Source: Ampullaceana balthica
Lineage: Eukaryota; Mollusca; Gastropoda; Lymnaeidae
Length of the DNA stretch: 64,000 nt
Reading direction: 5' to 3'
Assembly: GCA_944989445.1 (NCBI GenBank)
Contig: CALYLW010000547.1
Coordinates: 62,001 to 126,000, forward strand
Shown: positions 35,601 to 46,254 of the stretch, one piece after another
How positions within the stretch are numbered: position 1 is the first letter of the stretch
Layout of the letters: each line of letters opens with the position of its first letter
The notes under the pieces: model-generated
Seen by the model: the letters and a program-made list of their open reading frames with translations, nothing else
Database searches by the model: none
What the model was told of the DNA's origin: nothing
Position numbers and translations under genes: made by a program

Positions 35601-38600
35601 CATTGGGTATTCCTCTCTGCCTCGTCCAACACACTATGTCTCTATGTCTCCTTGTGTCTTCCTCTCTGCCTCGTCCAACACACTACGTCTCTATGTCTCA
35701 TTGGGTATTCCTCTCTGCCTCGTCCAACACACTATGTCTCTATGTCTCATTGGGTATTCCTCTCTGCCTCGTCCAACACACTATGTCTCTATGTCTCCTT
35801 GTGTCTTCCTCTCTGCCTCGTCCAACACACTACGTCTCTATGTCTCATTGGGTCTTCCTCTCTGCCTCGTCCAACACACTACGTCTCTATGTCTCATTGG
35901 GTCTTCCTCTCTGCCTCGTCCAACACACTACGTCTCTATGTCTCATTGGGTCCTCCTCTCTGCCTCGTCCAACACACTACGTCTCTATGTCTCATTGGGT
36001 CCTCCTCTCTGCCTCGTCCAACACACTACGTCTCTATGTCTCATTGGGTCCTCCTCTCTGCCTCGTCCAACACACTACGTCTCTATGTCTACTTGGGTCC
36101 TCCTCTCTGCCTCGTCCAACACACTACGTCTCTATGTCTCATTGGGTCTTCCTCTCTGCCTCGTCCAACACACTACGTCTCTATGTCTCCTTGGGTATTC
36201 CTCTCTGCCTCGTCCAACACACTACGTCTCTATGTCTCATTGGGTCCTCCTCTCTGCCTCGTCCAACACACTATGTCTCTATGTCTCATTGGGTCTTCCT
36301 CTCTGCCTCGTCCAACACACTACGTCTCTATGTCTCATTGGGTCTTCATCTCTGCCTCGTCCAACACACTACGTCTCTATGTCTCATTGGGTCTTCATCT
36401 CTGCCTCGTCCAACACACTACGTCTCTATGTCTCCTTGGGTCTTCATCTCTGCCTCGTCCAACACACTACGTCTCTATGTCTCATTGGGTCTTCCTCTCT
36501 GCCTCGTCCAACACACTACGTCTCTATGTCTCCTTGGGTCTTCATCTCTGCCTCGTCCAACACACTACTTCTCTATGTCTCATTGCGTATTCCTCTCTGC
36601 CTCGTCCAACACACTATGTCTCTATGTCTCATTGGGTCTTCCTCTCTGCCTCGTCCAACACACTACGTCTCTATGTCTCATTGGGTCTTCATCTCTGCCT
36701 CGTCCAACACACTATGTCTCTATGTCTCATTGGGTCTTCCTCTCTGCCTCGTCCAACACACTACGTCTCTATGTCTCCTTGGGTCTTCATCTCTGCCTCG
36801 TCCAACACACTATGTCTCTATGTCTCATTGGGTCGTCCTCTCTGCCTCGTCCAACACACTACGTCTCTATGTCTCATTGGGTCTTCATCTCTGCCTCGTC
36901 CAACACACTACGTCTCTATGTCTCATTGGGTCTTCCTCTCTGCCACGTCCAACACACTACGTCTCTATGTCTCATTGGGTCCTCCTCTCTGCCTCGTCCA
37001 ACACACTACGTCTCTATGTCTCCTTGGGTCCTCCTCTCTGCCTCGTCCAACACACTACGTCTCTATGTCTCATTAGGTCTTCCTCTCTGCCTCGTCCAAC
37101 ACACTATGTCTCTATGTCTCATTGGGTCCTCCTCTCTGCCTCGTCCAACACACTATGTCTCTATGTCTCCTTGGGTCTTCCTCTCTGCCTCGTCCAACAC
37201 ACTACGTCTCTATGTCTCATTGGGTCTTCCTCTCTGCCTCGTCCAACACACTACGTCTCTATGTCTCATTGGGTCCTCCTCTCTGCCTCGTCCAACACAC
37301 TACGTCTCTATGTCTCCTTGGGTCCTCTTCTCTGCCTCGTCCAACACACTACGTCTCTATGTCTCATTGGGTATTCCTCTCTGCCTCGTCCAACACACTA
37401 CGTCTCTATGTCTCATTGGGTATTCCTCTCTGCCTTGTCCAACACACTACGTCTCTATGTCTCATTGGGTCTTCCTCTCTGCCTCGTCCAACACACTACG
37501 TCTCTATGTCTCCTTGGGTCCTCCTCTCTGCCTCGTCCAACACACTACGTCTCTATGTCTCCTTGGGTCCTCCTCTCTGCCTCGTCCAACACACTACGTC
37601 TCTATGTCTCATTGGGTATTCCTCTCTGCCTCGTCCAACACACTACGTCTCTATGTCTCATTGGGTCTTCCTCTCTGCCTCGTCCAACACACTACGTCTC
37701 TATGTCTCCTTGGATCTTCCTCTCTGCCTCGTCCAACACACTATGTCTCTATGTCTCATTGGGTATTCCTCTCTGCCTCGTCCAACACACTACGTCTCTA
37801 TGTCTCATTGGGTCTTCCTCTCTGCCTCGTCCAACACACTATGTCTCTATGTCTCATTGGGTATTCCTCTCTGCCTCGTCCAACACACTATGTCTCTATG
37901 CCTCATTGGGTCTTCCTCTCTGCCTCGTCCAACACACTATGTCTCTATGTCTCATTGGGTATTCCTCTCTGCCTCGTCCAACACACTACGTCTCTATGTC
38001 TCCTTGGGTCTTCCTCTCTGCCTCGTCCAACACACTATGTCTCTATGTCTCCTTGGGTCCTCCTCTCTGCCTCGTCCAACACACTATGTCTCTATGTCTC
38101 CTTGGGTCCTCCTCTCTGCCTCGTCCAACACACTACGTCTCTATGTCTCATTGGGTCTTCCTCTCTGCCTCGTCCAACACACTACGTCTCTATGTCTCAT
38201 TGGGTCTTCCTCTCTGCCTCGTCCAACACACTACGTCTCTATGTCTCATTGGGTCCTCCTCTCTGCCTCGTCCAACACACTACGTCTCTATGTCTCATTG
38301 GGTCTTCCTCTCTGCCTCGTCCAACACACTACGTCTCTATGTCTCATTGGGTCTTCATCTCTGCATCGTCCAACACACTACGTCTCTATGTCTCATTGGG
38401 TCTTCATCTCTGCCTCGTCCAACACACTATGTCTCTATGTCTCATTGGGTCTTCATCTCTGCCTCGTCCAACACACTACGTCTCTATGTCTCATTGGGTC
38501 TTCATCTCTGCCTCGTCCAACACACTACGTCTCTATGTCTCATTGGGTCTTCATCTCTGCCTCGTCCAACACACTACGTCTCTATGTCTCATTGGGTCTT

Positions 38601-40517
38601 CATCTCTGCCTCGTCCAACACACTACGTCTCTATGTCTCATTGGGTCTTCATCTCTGCCTCGTCCAACACACTACGTCTCTATGTCTCATTGGGTCTTCA
38701 TCTCTGCCTCGTCCAACACACTACGTCTCTATGTCTCATTGGGTCTTCATCTCTGCCTCGTCCAACACACTACGTCTCTATGTCTCATTGGGTCTTCATC
38801 TCTGCCTCGTCCAACACACTACGTCTCTATGTCTCATTGGGTCTTCATCTCTGCCTCGTCCAACACACTACGTCTCTATGTCTCATTGGGTCTTCCTCTC
38901 TGCCTCGTCCAACACACTACGTCTCTATGTCTCCTTGGGTCTTCATCTCTGCCTCGTCCAACACACTACGTCTCTATGTCTCCTTGGGTCTTCATCTCTG
39001 CCTCGTCCAACACACTACGTCTCTATGTCTCCTTGGGTCTTCATCTCTGCCTCGTCCAACACACTACGTCTCTATGTCTCCTTGGGTCTTCCTCTCTGCC
39101 TCGTCCAACACACTACGTCTCTATGTCTCATTGGGTCCTCCTCTCTGCCTCGTCCAACACACTACGTCTCTATGTCTCATTGGGTCTTCCTCTCTGCCTC
39201 GTCCAACACACTACGTCTCTATGTCTCATTGGGTCTTCCTCTCTGCCTCGTCCAACACACTACGTCTCTATGTCTCCTTGGGTCTTCCTCTCTGCCTCGT
39301 CCAACACACTACGTCTCTATGTCTCCTTGGGTCTTCATCTCTGCCTCGTCCAACACACTACGTCTCTATGTCTCCTTGGGTCTTCATCTCTGCCGCGTCC
39401 AACACACTACGTCTCTATGTCTCATTGGGTCTTCATCTCTGCCTCGTCCAACACACTACGTCTCTATGTCTCCTTGGGTCTTCATCTCTGCCTCGTCCAA
39501 CACACTACGTCTCTATGTCTCATTGGGTCTTCATCTCTGCCTCGTCCAACACACTACGTCTCTATGTCCCATTGGGTCCTCCTCTCTGCCTCGTCCAACA
39601 CACTACGTCTCTATGTCTCATTGGGTCTTCCTCTCTGCCTCGTCCAACACACTACGTCTCTATGTCTCATTGGGTCCTCCTCTCTGCCTCGTCCAACACA
39701 CTACGTCTCTATGTCTCATTGGGTCTTCCTCTCTGCCTCGTCCAACACACTACGTCTCTATGTCTCATTGGGTCCTCCTCTCTGCCTCGTCCAACACACT
39801 ACGTCTCTATGTCTCATTGGGTCTTCCTCTCTGCCTCGTCCAACACACTACGTCTCTATGTCTCATTGGGTCTTCCTCTCTGCCTCGTCCAACACACTAC
39901 GTCTCTATGTCTCATTGGGTCCTCCTCTCTGCCTCGTCCAACACACTATGTCTCTATGTCTCCTTGGGTCCTCCTCTCTGCCTCGTCCAACACACTACGT
40001 CTCTATGTCTCATTGGGTCTTCCTCTCTGCCTCGTCCAACACACTACGTCTCTATGTCTCATTGGGTCCTCCTCTCTGCCTCGTCCAACACACTACGTCT
40101 CTATGTCTCATTGGGTCCTCCTCTCTGCCTCGTCCAACACACTACGTCTCTATGTCTCATTGGGTATTCCTCTCTGCCTCGTCCAACACACTACGTCTCT
40201 ATGTCTCATTGGGTCTTCCTCTCTGCCTCGTCCAACACACTACGTCTCTATGTCTCATTGGGTCCTTCTCTCTGCCTCGTCCAACACACTATGTCTCTAT
40301 GTCTCCTTGGGTCCTCCTCTCTGCCTCGTCCAACACACTACGTCTCTATGTCTCATTGGGTCTTCATCTCTGCCTCGTCCAACACACTATGTCTCTATGT
40401 CTCATTGGGTCTTCATCTCTGCCTCGTCCAACACACTATGTCTCTATGTCTCATTGGGTCTTCATCTCTGCCTCGTCCAACACACTACGTCTCTATGTCT
40501 CCGTGGGTCTTCCTCTT
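29638..40517. repeat. 49-bp satellite array, about 222 copies, 10.9 kb
   Basis: Units contain CCTCGTCCAACACACTACGT then CTCTATGTCTC. Copies differ at a few positions only: C/A in TCCTTGG or TCATTGG, T/C/A in GGGTCTTCC, GGGTCCTCC or GGGTATTCC, and TTCATC after about 35.56 kb. As 49 leaves remainder 1 on division by three, each 147 bp gives the same 49-residue peptide in every plus frame, and the unit has no stop. Only two TAA-creating changes interrupt one frame before the right end. This explains the apparent 3,647-codon frame; there are no introns, domains or codon bias to support a protein. Confidence 0.96.
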
Positions 40518-40519
40518 TG

Positions 40520-40880
40520 CCGTTTGGCTTCTGGGATCAATTCTAGAACTTGCTAACTGGTTGTATTTCTGAGGGCGTAGCATATCCATCTCCATTTTTT
40601 TCTATAATGCTCGTGTTTAACGCTCATTATAATGTTAATCACGTGCAAAATGTCAAACTAATTGGCTCTTCTGAATGATTTTGTATTAAGACCGAAAAAA
40701 ATGGAAATATTTTATTTTTAAAAATATTAAATCTTAAAAGTGCATCCACAATCCATGAAAGCGAAGGATTGAATGTGATGGATTTAGATTTAAAATATAT
40801 GATCCATATGACAGTGAGTTTTATTTATGGCACCTTGCAAATCTCTTGCTTCTGAGCAGAGAATAATATTCCTATACCCT
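40520..40880. other. Spacer right of the 49-bp array
   Basis: AT-rich, with GCTCGTGTTTAAC at 40609 and AAATCTCTTGCTT at about 40838 matching motifs left of the array. No gene was seen. Confidence 0.5.
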
Positions 40881-40884
40881 TAAA

Positions 40885-41520
40885 ATAATTCTAATAATTT
40901 GATAATGTATATAGCGCAGTATCCCACCAAACAGCTGGGCTCACAACACTTCACATAAAAATAGTTCAACACATATACTTATCAATGCATCCAATGAAAA
41001 ATATTCACATCCTCGCTACAGCATATAACATTACAGTGTACATAAGCTACGTTTATCATTTAAAGAAATGTTAGATTGTTTTTAATCAATTTTAAAAGTA
41101 AAGTTTGAGAAGACGTGTTTTTGTTGCAGTCTTGAAGGCCTAATAAAGTAGTTGGGAAAATGCGAATGTGTAATGCAGGGGTCGGGAAACCAAGGCTCGC
41201 GAGCCAGATGTGGCTCTATTGATAGCTGCATCTGGCTCTCAGACAAATGTACGATTATTTTTTTTTAAACACACGGTTTGCTATATATATATATATATTA
41301 ATGTTAATTTTTTTAAAACAGCATAACAATGTTATTAAAAATAATTCAGAGACATAATTATTGTACTTTTAGTGTTGAAATTACACAAAATGCACATATT
41401 TACTTACATTTTTAGGTTTAATTATAATGTATAGCTCTCACAGAATTGCTTGTCAAAATTTGTGGTGTTTATGGCTCTCTCAGACAAAAAGCTTCCCGAC
41501 CCTTGGTGTAATGGTAGAGA
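40885..41520 (-). mobile_element. LINE 3' fragment A, interrupted by a MITE
   Basis: About 40900-41175 and 41506-41520 resemble 42530-42790 (shared CAGCTGGGCTCACA-like motif, AAGACGTGT, GCAGTCTTGA and TGTGTAATG). They are the 3' end of the same non-LTR retrotransposon family, in minus orientation. A hAT MITE is inserted at 41176. Confidence 0.65.
41176..41505. mobile_element. hAT MITE, 330 bp, with perfect 8-bp TSD
   Basis: The left end is CAGGGGTCGGGAA and the right end is its complement with one change (TTCCCGACCCTTG). The octamer GTGTAATG lies directly on both sides (41168-41175 and 41506-41513). GTGGCTCTATTG and ATGGCTCTCTC form subterminal inverted motifs. It has no coding capacity. Confidence 0.92.
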
Positions 41521-42030
41521 CAGTGGCGTCACTAGCGAATGCGCGGGATGCAGACCGCACCGGGTGACACCAAGATGTAAATATTTATGTCACAAAAAGA
41601 GAGGACACATTTTTTTTTCACTTTGGGGACGTCACGCGATTTATGCTGATTTTTTTTTACGTCCTCACCACCCTCGTCACACGTCGTCACAAAAAAATAG
41701 ACCCCCCTCCAACATAACGTCACAAAGCTTGGGCGGCCCTCCCCCATATTTTCTATATCGAATGACTTTTTTTGTTTTTTAAGTAAGTATCTAGTGTAGG
41801 GCTGCACTCTAATATCGTAACACGAATAAAGCCATTTAAAACGCCATTAAACAAATTGTAAGCAATACAATATTTATGTGGAAATTTTATTTAAACTTGC
41901 GCGTTTTGATGTGACGTCACATTTCTTACACACACCCTCCACCTCGTCACACACGGTCCCAAATGTGTGACCCCCCCCCCTCCCCTCCTATGTGCTAGAC
42001 GTCATTTATGGACGGCCCCTTAGAAATAAA
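41521..42030. mobile_element. Possible DNA transposon end
   Basis: CAGTGGCGTCACTAGCG at 41521 matches the terminal motif of the MITE at 59790 (CAGAGGCGTTACTAGC) and GCAGACCGCACCGGGTGACA resembles its subterminal sequence. The partner end was not found. The rest has several ACGTCAC and CCCCTCC tracts but no gene. Confidence 0.5.
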
Positions 42031-42499
42031 AGATGAAAACCAGTGAAATACGTTTAAAGCGAAAACGTTTAAAAAGAAATATCGGTTATCACAACAAAAA
42101 AATACAACTGAAAAGAAAGAAAAGAAGTTGCCACTCTGGGGAAGGAAAAAACAACGAAACAGTAGCGATAGCAGGAAAAAGAGTAGGTGACTTATGTTTG
42201 ATATGAAGCGAAGCTAACTTGGCTTTGACATACCAACACCCTGAGTAAGCCGGCGAGACGAGACCCTTCACACCACACTTCTCATTCCACAGTTGGGGGG
42301 GGGGATACGATTTTTCTCCAGAAAAAGAAGTTTAAAAAATTTTTTCATTGATGATTTTTAATTAAAAGTAGCTATTAAATTTCTTTAAGTTAATATTTTT
42401 ATGTTATTAATTTTTACTAAATGGGTAAGAACATACATATCTATTTTAATAAAAGTGTAATCTAATTAACTTAAACTTGTTGAGTATATGTACTTTCTT

Positions 42500-42945
42500 G
42501 TAATATAATAATAATAATAATAAATTGCTAATTTTTATATCACTGTTTCCCAGCAAGGAGCCGGGCTCACAGCGCTTTAAATGGAGATAATAACACACAT
42601 ATAATAATTTAAATAAACATTCTTTTCATAATCACCACATAAATAACAGTACAATACACATAAGCTAAATTAATCATTAAAAAGAAATGGTGTTTCTTTA
42701 ATTTGAAAATAAATTTTGAAAAGATGTGTCTTAAGTGCAGTCTTGATGGACTTGGTAGATGAAATACTCCGGATGTGTAATGGTAGAGAATTCCATTGTT
42801 TGGCTGCACAAACTGAGAATGACCTTTCGCCAAATGTTTTAGTTCGTGTCTTAGGAACACGGAGAATGCGCGTGTCTGCAGAAGAGCGTAGCTGACGACT
42901 TGGTGAGTAGACCTTTAACACGAAATTCTTTTCACACGAAAACAT
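42500..42945 (-). pseudogene. LINE fragment B: reverse transcriptase C-terminal tail
   Basis: An open frame at 42670-42945 encodes RILRVPKTRTKTFGERSFS, then AAKQWNSLPLHIRS and KTALKTHLF, the typical tail after the reverse transcriptase domain in CR1/L2/jockey-type non-LTR elements. The upstream enzyme is missing (5' truncated, as usual). The 3' UTR to about 42500 ends in an (ATA)n tract near 42506-42523. Confidence 0.82.
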
Positions 42946-43500
42946 ATTTCAGTTCAGTCAATTTCGTATGATACGGTTTTCACTGATAGATCACTTGATG
43001 CCTACATTCGGCATCCAGAGCAAAGTTCATTTTGAACGACGCCGATCAGAACGACGTCTGCGCCACTGCAGCGACGATTTCTTAACGCTGAAAACGTGTG
43101 GTTTTACATAGACAAAGAATATCATTAAAAATACCATCTGTTATATTCAAGTATCCTATTAACACTACATAATTGCAGCAAGAAAGGTGAGCAATTTGAT
43201 CCTCTATTTAATTTTGATAAAACCGGAAAGATATCCTCAAAGTGGGAATGAACACAAAGTACAATTTATTTTTCAGTCAAAATTTCACGTGTTACCTCTA
43301 CCGGCTTAAATAATCCTTTAAAAATGATTGACCTTAACTTCATAAGTTACAAAATTAAGCAACATTACACTTAAATTCTGAACATGTTCTAAAGTAAGAC
43401 AAAATCAAATGTTCCTAAAATGTTTCTTGGATTGTCCCCTTTACAGAGGAAAAGTGCTGTTGATTTCAGTTTTTGATATTAAAAATCTGGAAAGCGATGG
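42946..43500. other. Spacer
   Basis: No gene, repeat array or transposon end recognised. Confidence 0.5.
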
Positions 43501-43504
43501 ATTC

Positions 43505-44250
43505 GACATTATGATGTGCCACACTTAAGGTTATGATGTGCCACACTCAAGGTTATGATGTGCCGCACCTCAAGGTTATGATGTGCCATACTCAAGGTTA
43601 TGATGTGCCACAGTCAAGGTTATGATGTGCCGCACTCAATGTTATGATGTGCCACAGTCAAGGTTATGATGTGCCACACTCAAGGTTATGATGTGCCACA
43701 CTCAAGGTTATGATGTGCCACACTCAAGGTTATGATGTGCCACACTCATGGTTATGATGTGCCACACTCAAGGTTATGATGTGCCACACTCAAGGTTATG
43801 ATGTGCCACACTCAAGGTTATGATGTGCCCCACTCAAGGTTATGATGTGCCCCACTCAAGGTTATGATGTGCCTACTCAAGGTTATGATGTGCCTACTCA
43901 AGGTTATGATGTGCCGCACTCAAGGTTATGATGTGCCACACTCAAGGTTATGATGTGCCCCACTCAAGGTTATGATGTGCCTACTCAAGGTTATGATGTG
44001 CCTACTCAAGGTTATGATGTGCCTACTCAATGTTATGATGTGCCACACTCAAGGTTATGATGTGCCGCACTCAAGGTTATGATGTGCCACACTCAGGTTA
44101 TGATGTGCCACACTCAAGGTTATGATGTGCCACACTCAAGGTTATGATGTGCCACACTCAAGGTTATGATGTGTCACACTCAAGGTTATGATGTGCCACA
44201 CTCAAGGTTATGATGTGCCGCACTCAAGGTTATGATGTGCCGCACTCAAG
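43505..44250. repeat. 22-bp minisatellite, about 34 copies
   Basis: Units are CAAGGTTATGATGTGCCACA followed by CT, with 20-bp variants lacking part of CACACT. The last unit passes without a break into hAT transposase sequence that begins with the same 12 bases, CAAGGTTATGAT. Confidence 0.95.
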
Positions 44251-44935
44251 GTTATGATAATACTGCGACTATGACTGGAATCCATGGAGGTGTACAAGCC
44301 ATTTTGAAAAGAAAGAACAGGAAAGCTGTTTTAATGGATGTGCAGATCATTCGCTTAACTTGTGCTGCCAGCAATCTTTTAATGACCATGCTGCGTGGGT
44401 GACTTTTTTTTGGAAATCTTGAGACAATTTTAACATTCTTCGCTGCTTCCACTCCTTAATGGGATGTTTTAACGGACCACACTGGAGTCTCAGTAAAAAA
44501 GACTTCCTAAAACAACCTGGCGTTCTCATCATGCTGCAGTAAAGTCAGTCAAAGAAAACTTCGATGAATGTGTGACGTCAATTGACACTCTATGTGATCG
44601 AGATGAAAATTTAGACCCAAGAGTTAAAGCGCAATGTATTTTACCTGATGTCTGCAACTTCATGTTTCTGTGCTCCTTTACTTTTGGTGTGGTACTTGAA
44701 GAAGTTAATCTTACACATTTGTACCTTCAGACTAAGGGCTTAACTTTTGGTGTGGTGTACTTGAAGGAGTTAACCTTACACAGCTGTACTTTCAGACGAA
44801 GGGCTTAACTCTTGACAAGGTCGTGACAAAGCTAGAGACTCTAAGACTATTCTGTGTGAGCGGGCTATTAACCCTCTTTTTAAAAAATCAGAAAATCTTG
44901 GAAGAAAGCAGACCCAGGAATAGGATGACACGTGA
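44247..44935 (+). pseudogene. hAT transposase fragment, third copy
   Basis: The frame from 44247 reads QGYDNTATMTGIHGGVQAIL and continues to a stop at about 44402, matching the catalytic-domain region of ZMYM1-type hAT transposases. Further blocks in other frames are KSVKENFDECVTSIDTLCD with LDPRVKAQCILPDV (44530-44660) and LYLQTKGLT (about 44720). An internal duplication of about 60 bp (44682-44810) repeats TTTTGGTGTGGT. Several stops make it inactive. Everything 5' of QGYD is replaced by the 22-bp array. Confidence 0.82.
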
Positions 44936-44943
44936 GAAGACAC

Positions 44944-45020
44944 AGGGGCGTAGCTTTAGCTTTTACCGCCCTGGGCGGTCTCCAATTTGCCGCCCTTTCT
45001 AAGTCAATCATATGATAGTT
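44944..45020. mobile_element. Solo hAT end, same family as the 3619 element
   Basis: CAGGGGCGTAGCTTTAGC then GGGCGGTCTCCAATTTGCCG and CCCTTTCTAAG match the left end at 3619-3680 closely. The rest of the element is missing. Confidence 0.8.
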
Positions 45021-45132
45021 TTTATCTACTATGTAAAGCTCAGTTGGTGTTTGTATGTTTGTTTGCACCAACTCTGTGTCCCGTTTGAATTCAAAAACCA
45101 AATAACGGACAGGGACCAAATTTGGCTGGATT

Positions 45133-46172
45133 TAATATGACTAAAAACTTGGGGCGGGCGCTTATGACCTTTTACATATGCAGTTCACTCATTCTCTCAC
45201 TTATAGATCTCTCTTTTGCCTTCTACATTATAAATCTTTAAATTTTATACCAAACACCCACCCAACGTTATTTGTAATATTAAATCACAGTACTTGAACG
45301 TATAAGTTTTAACTTATTTTCTTCTTTTTGGTCCACTTATAAAAACTTGTTTTTTTTAATCCTTTTTTTAAACCTTTATTACCACGTCTTTATTAACTTA
45401 CTTTCGTGTCTGTCTGTCCACAATTTTTCAAATTTGCCAACGTAAAGTTAAACCACTTCTGAGAGCTCAAAATTTTACCACATCTTGTCATCTTGGAAGA
45501 CAATGCATTGTATCAAAATTTCAGATCGATCGATTGTACTGTTATTAAATTTTTGAATTTTTTAATTTATCTATATATAAGCATCGGTATAATCCGTCTG
45601 CTATTGTTTACATTTACATTCACGTGCCGAGTTCACACCAGCCCCGACCACATCAACCATGTTTAACATCAAGGGGAGATCAGTCAACTAATAATAATAA
45701 TAATAATATCAGTCAACTTCAGTCTGTAAAATGTTTGTTGGGCAATGCGTATTATATTTGAACATAATCAATCCTTCAAAACTCACCATATCATACACTT
45801 AGACTAAAAAGAGTAACATAAACAAAGTTTAAAAAAAGGATTTTTAAAAACCACGTTTTTATAAGTGGACTGAAAAGAAGAAAATAATTTAAAACTTTAA
45901 AAGTTCAAGTGCCTTAATTCAATAAGAATAAAAATATGGGGCGGGTGTTTTGTATAAAAATTTAAAATTTATAATTTAGAAGGCAAAAGAGAGATCTATA
46001 AGTGAGAGAATGAATGCATTGCATATGTTAAACCTCATAAGCGCCCGCCCCACATTTTAGTCATATTAAATTAAAGTACTTGAACGTATAAGTTTTAAAT
46101 TATTTTCTTCTTTTTAGTCAACTTATAAAAACGTTGTTTTTAAAAATCTTTTTATACCTCTATTTATTTTAT
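45133..46172 (+). mobile_element. Composite foldback repeat, copy 4 with extra half
   Basis: Half a foldback (45133-45365, centre and right arm only) is followed by a body (45371-45815) and a complete foldback (45816-46172). The order foldback-body-foldback suggests a head-to-tail tandem of the unit in which the first unit lost its left part. A (TAA)n insertion lies in the body at about 45690-45709. Confidence 0.75.
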
Positions 46173-46254
46173 TGACTTTGTCATGGAAATGTTTTTCAAT
46201 CCACCGGAGGTAGGAAATCTAGCACATATTAAATGTTCAATCTCTTAAATTCCG

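Noticed and set aside
29603..40572. Giant open frames of up to 3,647 codons on the plus strand
   Set aside because: They are produced by the 49-bp repeat, which is stop-free in all three plus frames; the same peptide appears in each frame, with no domain, signal or splice evidence.
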